Positions 28,446-38,855 of a stretch of 64,000 bases of DNA are shown piece after piece. The DNA is from Brachionus plicatilis (taxonomy: Eukaryota; Rotifera; Eurotatoria; Ploima; Brachionidae). The notes below the pieces were generated by a model, which made no database searches, was not told the DNA's origin, and saw only the letters and a program-made list of their open reading frames with translations. Position 1 is the stretch's first letter; every line of letters starts with the position of its first letter. The translations under genes were made by a program, and so were the position numbers. Location: NCBI GenBank assembly GCA_010279815.1, contig QEOQ01000303.1, forward strand, positions 37,140-101,139, read 5' to 3'.

Positions 28446-30970
28446 ATGCAAATTATAGAAGATCCTTGTAGTATAATCAAGTTTTCAGTCAGTTATATTG
28501 GAAAATTCCCAAATAATTTTGGAGAATTGAAATTTCAAGTTTATATTCCTAATTTGGATGTTTTACCAAAAAATGCAAGACTTTATTTAATGATTTCAGT
28601 TGTAAACACAGAAAAGCAATTTTTACACCTTCCAAATCCCAATCTATTGAAATGCAACGATAGATCCATTAGACTTATTAACTATGAGATGAGGAAAAAA
28701 ATTCTTTCAAATTCTCAAGAATTTTTAATTCCAGTTAATTTGGAATCAATAGTTTGTGAAATAAAAAATTTCAATATTGTTAAATGTTCCCAAAATGAAT
28801 TCACAGAGATGGTAGAAAAGGCAAGCTATGATCTACTCGATACCGAAAATAGTTGTTTACAAGATGATTCAAAAAAAGTGACTTTATGTGAAGAAAAGAT
28901 TAAAATGGTAGAGGAAATTCTTTTACAACAAACAGATAAATGTAGAATTAAAATTGAACTTATATCATATGATAAAATAAAGCATATTTTTGAACGTCTA
29001 TTAGATCCAATTTATACCAATATAATTTACGATTCATTTCCACAATGTTCAATAAAGAAATTTCAGTTTGAAAATAAAATTGATTCCACAATTACAAATC
29101 AAGATAATCTGAGAATACTTCGAGTTAGCCAGAATCACGGATCAGCTGAAGGCAATGAGGAAATTTTTATATTTCTTTCATATTTTGATCCAAATGATTT
29201 AAAGGTGGAATTTTTTGAGCTCGACAAAAATGGCAATGTGGTCTGGCAGTCAAATGCCAAATTTGATACTTGTGATTCGCATGTGAATTTTTCTCTGGTA
29301 ATTCATACACCAAAGTATACAGGTAGAATAGAAAGTTTATATTTTCAAAAAAAAAAAGTTTATTTAAGACTTTTTCGACCGAGTACTGGTTATCATAGTG
29401 AAAAACTCAATTTTTATTATTTTAAAGAAAAATTTCATTCCCTAAAATCATTATTTACACGGTGCATAGACAAAGAATTTGACACGCCGATTGTTTCTTC
29501 AATTTTAAAAAGAGACAACTTCTTTGATGAAGAATCCGAAAAAATAATAAAACATAAGATACCAACTTTTGGAATTGATTACCAATTGAGCCAAGACAGT
29601 GAAAAACTGAATGCAAATGAACAGATCTTAGAAAATTTTAAAAATAAAGTTCTTATTGATAAAATATACATTCTTACGGACAAAATTGGAAATTCACTTC
29701 TGAAATTTTCCAAGAACAGATCTGTTCACGATCTTCTAAAAGTACATCAACATCTATTTAGTGCTACGGATGCCAATGGCAATACACCTATCCATTTAAG
29801 TATATTGAATAAAAATTTTGATTTGACAGAAATTTTTGTCGATGTTATTAGGACTCTACCAGATCAAGATATAATAAACATGAGAAATAGTATGGGCCTG
29901 ACGCCTCTTTTGATTGCAGCACATTTGGGCGAACTGGAATTGAGTGAGTTTTTGCTTGAGGCTAATGCCGAAATTTCTATCTCTGACTATGATGGCAATA
30001 ATCCTATTCACATAGCCTGTAAAATTAAAAATTTAAAGCTTTTAGAAATATTTTTGAGGTTTGTTAATCGAAACCGCAGCTTTGGGGTTTTAAATGGCAC
30101 TAATCATGAAGGATATGCACCTATTCATTTGTCAGTATTGAACAGTTCTCTTGCAATGTTAAGAGAATTGCTTTATTTCGATCAACTAAAAATAAACTCA
30201 ACTGATAAAAAATTTGGTTTTACTGCACTTCATTATGCTGCCAGGGATCCTTTTGGAACAATTATCTTGGACATGTTGATGAAAAATCAAAGAATAGATG
30301 TCAATGTTAAATCATATGTTGGTTATACTCCTCTTCATTTGGCGGTCTTGAATAAAAATTATTTATCAACCATTAATCTGCTTAAAAATGGTGCTGATCC
30401 AAATTTGGAAAATGACTTTCCTCTAAATTTAGATTATGATTATCTAAATTTGTCATTTTTTAAAATGATGAACAAAAAAGAAGAATTTTTTAAGGAAAAA
30501 AGGTTTATGATGAATGAACTTTTTGAATCATCAAATGATGAAAGCAAATATGTAAAGATAAGTCGAGAGATAGAACATTGGTTTAATGAAGATACAATTG
30601 ATAAGAATCATAGAAAATATTTTTTGACTTTTAATAAAAATGTTTGGAATTATTGCTCTGATGATCCATGGGTAACTTAAATTCATTAATAATTTTAAAA
30701 TAGGAGCTTACATTTTTTCTCTAGATGAAAGAAATACTCGGAGGGGTTGACAAGATTTCAAGAGAAACAATTGATAAAATATTATGCTTTGAAAAAATGA
30801 AATTCCGGTCGAAAATTTCTTGCCCAAAAAATATTTTGTCAAATCAAAGCTCGTTTAGTAAGAATTCGAGGGAAAAAAAACAGAAAGATACCACTAATAA
30901 GTTAAGTATTGAAGAAATATGTATGAATTTAGAAAATAATACATTTGAAAACAAAAAAATCGAAATTTAA
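28446..30970 (+). CDS. NFKB: NF-kB p105/Relish-type protein (Rel domain + ankyrin repeats), 2 exons
   Basis: Exons 28446-30671 and 30725-30970 give 823 residues. The start is ATG at 28446 (MQIIEDPC, family LQILEQP). An N-terminal Rel region (about 1-215) keeps spacing and landmarks such as NFNIVKCSQNEF (family NLGILHVTKK) and RLLDPIYTNIIYDS (family LEPVVSDAIYDS), but the DNA-recognition loop RFRYxCEG is replaced by KFSVSYIGK. The Rel dimerisation (IPT) domain at about 220-325 is clear: LRILRVSQNHGSAEGNEEIF, then VNFSLVIHTPKYTGR and VYLRLFRPS. About six ankyrin repeats cover 430-665 (NGNTPIHLS, GLTPLLIAAHLG, GYTPLHLAVLNK). The C-terminal 82-residue exon (MKEILGGVDKISRETIDKIL) may be a remnant death domain. 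NF-kB proteins are cytoplasm-to-nucleus transcription factors with self-inhibiting ankyrins. Family membership is firm; DNA binding is uncertain. Confidence 0.85.
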
Positions 30971-31401
30971 CAATATTGATTAATATTAATTTTTCTTTAT
31001 GATAAATATTTTTTGTCTAAAATAAATTCTAAATTAATTTTATTTAATAAGTGATAAAAAATTATCTTGAAGAAATATTTAAATAAAAATTCAATGTATA
31101 TAAAAAAATTTTATTTAATAAAATTCCAAATCCAAATAACAACTCAAGAGAAGCTTAAAAACTCTAGTTTCCCAATCCAACGTACCATAAAACGCCAGTG
31201 TTCTAAATAACAGCAAAAAAGTGTGTTTAAAAGCCACAAAAATCTTTAATTATTCTTGAAAGAAAAAAATATAGATTGATTTAAAGACTTAACATATCTT
31301 TCTATTTACAATAAGATATTTTGTAATTTTAACAAGAAAAAAATGGACATATAATAATAAAAAACGACTGCCATTGATTTGTAAATTTTGACAGATTTAT
31401 A
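30971..31401. other. intergenic, no supported gene
   Basis: AT-rich, non-coding by eye. Confidence 0.5.
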
Positions 31402-31565
31402 TCATTCAATATCATTCATGAGTCCACTATTCTGATTGCTGGCTGAGCGTAGGAATCGTTCGATTTTTTCTTTGATTATATATTTTTTTGAAAATCTCAT
31501 TTGGTCGCCTCCAATTCTAGCGACTTTAGGTGCTGATGATACTTCCTGTATTAAGTGGTTTTCTC
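31402..31565 (-). pseudogene. orphan terminal exon of an unrecognised gene
   Basis: On the minus strand an open stretch ends in TGA at 31402-31404. It is preceded by plausible acceptors (CAG before 31545, or TTTTAAG before 31565). It reads EVSSAPKVARIGGDQMRF, then SKKYIIKEKIERFLRSAS and NQNSGLMNDIE. The composition is much more protein-like and GC-richer than the surroundings. I do not recognise the family and could find no partner exon up to the PGAM gene at 33.5 kb; the intervening DNA carries Penelope-like element relics. It may be the last exon of a gene broken by insertion, or a fragment moved here. It could still be a live exon with distant partners. Confidence 0.4.
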
Positions 31566-32402
31566 CTTAAAACAGTTCCTTCTACTATCGCCAAATAAAA
31601 ATGTTTTTATGTTATTTTAAATCTCGATAATCATAGCAAAAACACTTAGATTTATCCTTGAACATGACAAAAAAAACTCTACTTTATATCATTGTTTGGA
31701 CAAATAACCCATTACATTTAAAAATTTATTTTACTTTTAAAAAGTTTTTGAGAATTTTTATTTGGGTTGAATGATTATATTAGCAAAAAAATCTATTAAA
31801 AATTTGAGCCAAAAAACAATATTTATTTTATTTTTTTTTCAATTCAAAAATCAGCTAATTTTCTAAATAACTTATTTGATTTTTTTGATTATTTTTTTTT
31901 AAATCTTTAATACTCTTCTTTTCAAATAGGAAACAATTCAAATAGGAAACTACGATTTAAATTTTTATTTTTTTACCTTTTTTTTGGCAGCCCGTATATT
32001 TTAGAAGAAATAAAAAAAGTCTTTTGTGGGACTTTTTTTTTGAAAAAAAAAAAAAAAAATTCTTGACCAGGACTTTTTTTTTGAAAAAAAAAATTTTAAG
32101 TCATGACTTTGACTTAAATTTTTGTGACTTAAAAACAAGTCTGACATGAACTAATGTTATTATTTTAAAGAGAAATAAATATGAAAGAAAAGCCACAAGT
32201 ACCAAATATAAAAAAAGTATAAATTCATTCATCTATCTTTACTAAGAAATTTTTCAGAGGCTTTTACTCTTACCCTTTTTTTAGGAAATCATTATTTTCA
32301 AGTAAATTTTAAATCTAATTTGAGTCAGCTGATTATTTATTAAAAATTATGTAAAGAAATTTAAGATAAAATTTTTAAACTTTTTTCTGGACTCTAATAA
32401 AG
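31566..32402. other. AT-rich region with element debris
   Basis: It contains a 26-base segment (31935-31960) repeated exactly at 32420-32445 inside the Penelope-like element. It also has two imperfect AGGACTTTTTTTTTGAAAA-like units near 32028-32090 and AAGTCATGACTTTGACTT, a style seen in the hAT MITE at 35.7 kb. Confidence 0.5.
31935..31960 (+). repeat. 26-base direct repeat, upstream copy
   Basis: Identical over 26 bases (core CAAATAGGAAACTACG) to 32420-32445 in the same orientation. This is compatible with a truncated tandem copy of the Penelope-like element. Confidence 0.85.
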
Positions 32403-32885
32403 TTGGTAGTTTGGCCATCAATTCAAATAGGAAACTACGATTTAATTAAGAGTGTTCAAGATCACGACAAAAAATATTTCAGATTAAAGACCAGTAAATT
32501 ATTTAAAAATTATTGTAATTCAGGTGTTTGTGTGTATATAATCAAGTGTAAAGAATGTAATTTGTTTTATGAAGGTGAAACTAGTAAAGATTGTAAAACT
32601 AGAATTTCTCAACATTTGAATAATTTTTTACATTTTAAAAAAAACGTTGTAAAAATTCTCGTAAATTTTGAATCTATTTCTGAAATAGCAAACCATTTTG
32701 GTAAAGCGGATCATGGAAAACGTGATTTTATTTTTGCTATTTTTAAAAGTAATTTATTTGATGATTCAATTAGAAAATCAGTAGAGGCTGAGTGAATAAA
32801 TTTATTCATATGTTTAGAAATTCCTATAATTAATCAAAAAATTCAAAATTATCAATTTATTAAAAAACTATCATTTATAAAATAA
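32403..32885 (+). pseudogene. Penelope-like element fragment: GIY-YIG endonuclease domain
   Basis: A fragment of about 160 codons corresponds to the C-terminal end of a Penelope-like retroelement polyprotein. The GIY-YIG core reads CVYIIKCKECNLFYEGETS, followed by KTRISQHL (catalytic Arg) and a later RKSVEAE (acidic residue). The Cys-containing VYIIKCKEC linker is typical of Penelope endonucleases. An in-frame TGA at 32793-32795 replaces an expected aromatic codon after EAE, and about 29 more sense codons follow to TAA at 32883-32885. No reverse transcriptase is found upstream, so the copy is 5'-truncated and dead. Confidence 0.82.
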
Positions 32886-33065
32886 ATTGGTTTTTTGTAA
32901 CAAAATTTAAAAAATTGTTTTTTTGTCAAGTTTAAAATAAAACATTTTTTTTTTATTTTAATTTGTTAAAATAAATTTGGTATTGAATAATTTTAATTTT
33001 ATGCTGAAAAATATATAGAAATAATTTTGAAATTAAATTGATTTTTTCTTAATTGATTTTAGTTA

Positions 33066-33110
33066 GTCCTGAAGAAGGCAAAAGCTTAGCGAAACGCGTC
33101 GACATACATA
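33066..33110 (+). ncRNA. degenerate hammerhead-ribozyme-like motif of a Penelope-like element
   Basis: CTGAAGA (33069-33075, core CUGANGA) is followed by a possible stem II (AGGC AAAA GCTT), then GAAACGCGTC (33091-33100, the GAAA core, a minimal stem III and a GUC cleavage site), with GTC/GAC able to start stem I. Penelope-like elements are known to carry such minimal hammerheads in their terminal repeats. It lies 180 bases after the GIY-YIG domain on the same strand, as expected. Three extra bases (AGC) between stem II and GAAA argue that this copy is inactive. Confidence 0.5.
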
Positions 33111-33227
33111 TCATTTTTATTTTTATTATTTTAATCGATTTATTTAATTATTTCGTTTTATTTTGTCTAATATAATTAATTTCTTCTATTAACATAATTT
33201 TATCATTATAAGGATTTATGTTAAAAC

Positions 33228-33284
33228 CAGACAGCTACCAAAGCGAGGCTACATTTAGCCTTGCTCGCAGTTAGTCTGCTGTAG
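33228..33284 (+). repeat. hairpin repeat next to the Penelope-like element
   Basis: The inner arms AGCGAGGCTA and TAGCCTTGCT pair over 10 bases with one wobble around loop CATT. The outer arms CAGAC/GTCTG also pair. It shares CAAAGCGAGGC...GCC...TCGCAG with the repeat at 50571-50610 and is followed by an (ATT)n tail. It could be part of the Penelope-like element or an independent short element. Confidence 0.45.
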
Positions 33285-33540
33285 TTTTTTATTATTATTA
33301 TTATTAATATTATTTATTATTAATTTTAAAATTGAACTATTATAATTGAATCTTTAAAAAAAATTTGAAGTTTTTTAAATAATATTGGTTCTATTTTATT
33401 TAAAAGAACATTTAAAATATTTTAAAATCAAATGCTATATAATCTAATTAAAAAAATAAAATTGAGATACTTATTAATAAATTTAAATCTATAGATAAAC
33501 AAAATAGAAGTGAGCATTCATTATTTTCTTTAATTAAAAT

Positions 33541-34499
33541 CTATTTTGCTTTTCCTTGATTAGCAACGGCGTTTACAGCAGCATTAACTGTGGCCTCGTC
33601 AGCTAAGTAATAATGTTTAACTGGTTTCAAATCGGCATCCAATTCATAAACAAGAGGAATACCTAAAAATTAATTTTAAAAAAAAATAAATAAACTAATG
33701 AAAATTACCAGTTGGGATATTTAATTCTACGATTTTATTGTCGGGTACGTTGTCCAAGTATTTCACCAAAGCTCTTATAGAGTTACCATGAGCAGCGATC
33801 AATACTCGCTTGCCATTTTTGATTTGAGGGACAACGCTGTCATGCCAGAATGGCAAAAATCGCTCAACTGTATCTTTCAAGCATTCAGTTCTTGGCAAAA
33901 CTGATTTGTCATAATCCTTAAAAAAATTAAAATAAATTTTTAACTAAACAAATGAGATAGAAATTACGGCATATTTAGGATCTTTTTCTGGCAGCTCTGG
34001 ATCATTGGCATCCATTAGTGGTGGTGGGATGTCATAGGCTCTTCTCCATGTCTAAAAGAAACATAAGTAATTTTTTCTGATTTTAGATTTAAAAATTATT
34101 TTTACTTTGACTTGTTCCTCACCATGCTTGGCAGCAGTCTCTGATTTGTTCAAGCCTTGCAAGCCTCCGTACATTCTTTCATTAAGTCTCCATGTCTTTA
34201 AAACTGGGATCCAGTGCAAGTCCAGTTCCTCTTGGATGAAAAACAATGTCTTGATTGCTCTTTTCAAAACACTGGTGTAAGCAACATCAAAAGAAAAACC
34301 AGCTTCTTTTAATGACTTTTTTAAAAAAAGAGTTTATAATTTTTATAATTTTGAATATTTTTTCTACTTTTCCGGCTTGATGAGCTTCTTGGACACCTTT
34401 GGCAGATAGATCAGCATCGTGCCAACCACAAAATCTGTTTTCGAGATTCCATTCGCTTTCACCATGTCTAACTAATACAATTTTGTAAGCAGATGACAT
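33541..34499 (-). CDS. PGAM: cofactor-dependent phosphoglycerate mutase, 5 exons
   Basis: Minus-strand exons 34499-34368, 34315-34106, 34051-33968, 33916-33709 and 33662-33541 join in frame to 251 residues; the family is usually about 250. The catalytic phospho-His is in [10 protein letters not shown] (H12), the second catalytic His is in LIAAHGNS (H185), and [13 protein letters not shown] carries conserved substrate-site residues. The enzyme interconverts 3- and 2-phosphoglycerate in cytosolic glycolysis and gluconeogenesis, primed by 2,3-bisphosphoglycerate. Introns are 46-54 bases. The C-terminal end ([10 protein letters not shown]) matches the family tail. Nothing odd apart from the AT-rich context and the mobile-element debris immediately downstream. 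Confidence 0.96.
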
Positions 34500-35660
34500 G
34501 TTGGAAAAATTTCGCTTGATTATGTTTAAAAGAATTTTCCTCTTTTTGAAATAAAATGAACTAAAATACTGAAGCTAAAATATTATTTATTAGAAAAATG
34601 CGAACGACGCTATCTTATATTAATATATTAACATAACCATGTAAACTCAGATTTTTACAATATTTTGAATGTAAATGCAAAATTTGCAATATTAAGATGA
34701 AATATTCTTTAGCTTTATCAATAAAATAAAAAGTTATTTTTGGAGCCCAACTCGCGTTAGTTGCGAATAACTTCGTTGAATATCTAAATTTCTCTGAGCA
34801 ACAAACTCTACTTTAAAATTATAATTATTTTTAAAAAATTCAAAATTAGCTAAATTTATCTTAAAGGCTTGTTATAGCTTTTAACAACAGTTTATTTTAG
34901 CTTGGCAACAAAATGAACTCAAAAGGTTGCTCAGAAATTTACGCTTTACTAAACATTTTGAAATTTTATGGTACTAAAAAATGATTTTTCATTTTTTTCA
35001 TTAACTTTGGAATTAACCGATCATTAGATTCTTTACATAACTAGCTCTAGTTTTGGTTAAATAAATTATAATGTTTCTTTGCGACAAAAGGCTTTTCGAA
35101 AATAAAATGCTTCACTGATTAATTTTAAGTTCATATGTTTTTTAATTCATTTTAAAGTGCGAAAAAGTTAAATTTTAAATTTAAGATTGGATTTGGTGAA
35201 AAAATTCGAAAAAAAATATATCTAAATCTTTTTAAATCAATATTTCTCATTCTGAATTAATCTGATTGAGCCAAAAATAAAATCTTTCTTTTTTACAAGA
35301 TTTAATCCACGACTAAACCAATTGCACCAGAAAAATATTCATAATTTTTATATAAATTCTAAGATAATTTAAAACCGATTTTGATATATTTTTAAATAAT
35401 CTTGAGTAGTCAAATAAAAGATGATTTTATGAAAAGGAAATTTGCCTAATGATTAATCTTGACAATAAAATTAAATATTTAAATTTTTAATTAAATAAAG
35501 TCATATCCAGTTGAAATAACCCAAAAATAAAAATTTTTTATTTAAAAAATTCTCATGTACAAGTCTTATAAAAAATTTAAAAAATTGAAGACATCTGCTT
35601 GAAAAATCTTGATTTTACAATTCAAAATAAGACTCAGTAGGAATCAAATTGTATCGGATT
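34500..35660. other. intergenic, no supported gene
   Basis: AT-rich. A small paired region at about 34749-34776 (CAACT...AGTTG and CGAA TAAC TTCG) is the only structure noticed. Confidence 0.45.
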
Positions 35661-35668
35661 ATCTCGAT

Positions 35669-36392
35669 CAAAGTTGGTAAGAAGTCAAAGTTTAAAGGCA
35701 ATTTGAAGTTTATGATCAATTTTTGATGCTCAAAATGATCAAATCAAACTACAACTATCAAATAAATTGTTATTTCTTAATAGAAATAATGCAGAGATAC
35801 ATTTACAATAAAAAAAATAAACTCTGCAATATCAAAATGCACAATGCAGAGTGCACACCATCAAAATGATGCTATTTTAAGTGGATAATTTTTTGCAGAC
35901 TTTTACCTTTAGATTTAACAAAGTATGTTAAAACCAAAAATTTACCTCTGCACTAATTGTATTAAAAAATTAAAATTTATTTGATAATTTTAGTTTGATT
36001 TGATAATTTTGAGCATCGAAAATTAATCATAAATTTCAACTTTCCTAGTTTAAAGTCAAAATCGCGAAAAGGTGAAGTCAGATTTTGGCTTTGAAATTTT
36101 TTATTTTCAAGTCAATTCAAAACTCAAACTTTAAATTTTTTTAAGTCCAGTTTTTTAGTTGAACTAAATAGCTAGCTGGCACGGCAAGAAACGGCAATCC
36201 ACCATTCAGGATGGCGGCCACATGATTTTTCGCGGTTTCAGGTAGCTATTGTAGGGGCCCAGTAAATAAGAAAACAAAAATTGAATTTTTTTAAAAAAAA
36301 AGAACACATGAAGTCAAAGTTTTAATTTGATTTGAAAAGAATAAAAATTCAAGTCAAAGTTCAGACTTGATTTTGACTTTTTACCAACTCTG
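35669..36392. mobile_element. hAT-type MITE with 8-bp target-site duplication
   Basis: The ends begin CARAGTTGGTAARAAGTCAA on the left (35669) and, as reverse complement, on the right (ending 36392). This is the CAGNGTTGG style of hAT transposons. The flanks ATCTCGAT (35661-35668) and ATCTCAAT (36393-36400) form an 8-bp target-site duplication with one mismatch, the hAT length. Inside, 35680-35765 and 35985-36060 form a second long inverted repeat, and a GC-richer patch lies at 36171-36268. At 724 bases with no open frame it is non-autonomous. Confidence 0.85.
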
Positions 36393-36657
36393 ATCTCAAT
36401 CTTGAAAATTTTTAAACTAAATTTTTGTAATTTTCCTTTTTTATATTTTTAATTTTGTCCTGTCTTTAGATAATAAATAATAAATTCAAAATATGAATTT
36501 AAAAAATTTCAATCTTTTATTACGTTATCAATGATTGTATAATGTTATTAGGAAATAAATTAGTTTAATTTTCTTTTACTTTAAAATCATCTAATTTTAT
36601 TATAATATAAATATATTTTTTATAGCAATATCATAAAATTTAAAAATTTATTCACAA

Positions 36658-36705
36658 CTATATTTAAAAAATACTTTTCAGTTTTTTAATGGTTGTATTG
36701 GAGTA
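36658..36705 (+). repeat. imperfect direct repeat, copy 1
   Basis: CAACTATATTTAAAAAATAC, TTTTCAGTTTTTTAATGGTT and GTATTGGAG recur with a few changes at 37562-37610 in the same orientation. Confidence 0.6.
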
Positions 36706-37561
36706 AAAATCTTCGCCATGTTATAAGATTTGTATACGAGGTTGGGAGGAGTTTCTGAGTTTTATTGTCGAATTATTTAAAATTAATGTATTGCTTAGTA
36801 GTTGATTAATTAAAATAGTGCGAATTTAATTTGATTAATTTTTTGAAAATTTTTTATCAAAAAGCGCACAATATTAAGGGTAATATAAATTAAATTGATA
36901 TTATAGCTTTTGAGTAAACTTAAAGAAACGATCTTAGAAAAAACTCAATAATTTCTTTCCAGCTCTAAAATAGTCAATTGCTTACCAAATTTATTCTAGA
37001 TATTATTCATGAAAAATGCAAAAAACTTGCCTACTACAAATGGTACCCTTTAAAGTTTTCTTATAAAACAATTAGCCACATTCTATGAACCATAAATTTA
37101 TAGCTTAATTATTCCATTCTTGCGTGACCTCAAATTTATTCGCATTTTAACTTAACTAACTTATTTTAATTTGTTTATTAAAAAAAAAGAAAGAGAACAA
37201 AAAATTAAATAATCAAAGGTTTATATCGGAACAACTTTGGAAGTACATCTCTTTCAAAAGTAATTAGTGTGGTAAGCTTAACTAAAGAAAGAAATATTCT
37301 AACATTATAAAATATTAACAAGATATCAATATTAAATTCTCAAGCACTTTGGTAAGCATATTATTTAAACTGATAAACAAATAAAATTTAAGCAATCTAA
37401 TAAAAAAAATTGGAATTAAAATTTCTAAACTTTTTTAATAAGATGGGAAAAAATCCACTCTCAAGCAGAATTATTTTTGAAATAAAAATAAATAATTTAC
37501 CAACAAAAATTTGAGATTAATTTCAACTTTGGTCACAAATAAAGAAGGGTTCTCAACTATA

Positions 37562-37610
37562 TAAAAAAATACTTTTCATTTTTTTAATGATTGTTTTGGA
37601 GCAAATTATA
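37562..37610 (+). repeat. imperfect direct repeat, copy 2
   Basis: Second copy of the roughly 50-base segment at 36658-36705. Confidence 0.6.
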
Positions 37611-38140
37611 GTATTTTTAATTATTTAAAAATTTAAAATAAGGTTATTTATTCCAAACTTAAATAAATAATTTTGTATTCTTTTTTTATGTAAATACTGT
37701 TTAAAAGTAATTTTCGCAAACAATATAACTTGGCATGATGTTAAAGACAATAAACGAAAAATATGGATCAAATGATCAAATCTCATCGGTGTTTTCACCT
37801 CAACAAAGAAGGATTCGTTTTGTTGAATCATAGCATAGCGTTTCAAAGAAATAAACCGTTAATTGTTTTCGCGGAAATAAACACTATTCCTCCACAAATA
37901 AAAAACCTTAATAGATATATTCAATATAATAAGTTAGCGTTATTGTACATCTCTAAATAAACAAATTCACAGTCTCTTTTGAATTTGGTTCTACAAAGAA
38001 AATTAATGCTACACTGCGTTATTCCCCACCACTTTAAAAGCCTAGAATTTAAACCTGTGAATAATTATTATTTATTTTAAACTAAAAATTCGTATATATA
38101 TATTTTTTTTTTTTAAATAATTTTCAAAAGCAGACAACAT

Positions 38141-38254
38141 ATCAATGCCATGTCAAAAAACCTCAATTATAAAATCAAGTATCTGTAAAATGTATTTTAA
38201 AATTTCAAAGCTGGGGAGGTACGGAGGGGGCGCAGCCCCCTCCGTGACTTGTTA
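38141..38254 (+). repeat. dispersed repeat with GC-rich hairpin end, copy 2
   Basis: Reverse-complement copy of 26088-26201. Here the palindrome is perfect: ACGGAGGGGGC (38221-38231), loop GCA, GCCCCCTCCGT (38235-38245). The outer neighbour is TGACTTGTTA in both copies, and divergence starts right after it and before ATCAATGCCATGTC, which marks the repeat limits. Confidence 0.85.
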
Positions 38255-38855
38255 TCAATCTTTAAAATAAAGATTTTTTTAGCTATTTTTTTTATTGTTT
38301 AGACATTTAATTTTAGTTTTGTTTATTTTTTTAATTCTAATGATTCCTTTGTAATAATAAAGAAAATTTATAAAAATTTTTTTTATTTATATTTGGTTCA
38401 TATAAATTTTTTTATGAATTCTGATATTAGATTATTATCATCTTTTGTATTAAATTGATATTTGAATAGGAATATTTTTTTCTGGTTATCGAATTAGTAA
38501 TCAGAAGTTTTTGAGCTCATACTAAGCCAATTTTGAACTTACAAATAAAAATGATATTAAAAGCAAAGTTTACTGGTCATAAACTTTGGATCAATGCAAA
38601 GATGGAACGTAGTTATCTGCATTATAATATCCATTAAAAAATCTTTTAGTTTTAAGTATTTGTCTATTCTTTTCTTGAATTTTTTGATTTTCGGAACCTC
38701 GATTACATTTTGACTAAGTTGGTTCCATTATGTTGAAAACATTTTTAATATTATTAATAATTTTGTAAATATTTATTAATTTTGGGTTGATTAAAATCTA
38801 GTTAACTTAATTGGTAAATAAATTTATTTAAAAAAAAAAGTTGACAATTAAATAT
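38255..38855. other. intergenic, MED28 3' flank
   Basis: AT-rich, no supported gene. Confidence 0.5.

Larger units (their letters stand above)
32886..33540. other. Penelope-like element 3' region and flank
   Basis: AT-rich. It holds the hammerhead-like motif at 33066-33110, a hairpin repeat at 33228-33284 and an (ATT)n run at 33291-33306. The right border of the element is not defined. Confidence 0.5.
36401..38140. other. intergenic, mostly AT-rich
   Basis: Holds a roughly 50-base dispersed duplication (36658-36705 and 37562-37610). A 65-codon open stretch at 37763-37960 has more protein-like composition (SHRCFHLNKEGFVLLNHSIA) but no recognised family or splice partners. Confidence 0.4.

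Noticed and set aside
36171..36268. GC-rich patch that looked like an exon
   Set aside because: It lies inside the hAT MITE and has no long open frame.
37763..37960. 65-codon open stretch with fairly protein-like composition
   Set aside because: Could be a mobile-element relic, but no family block was recognised.
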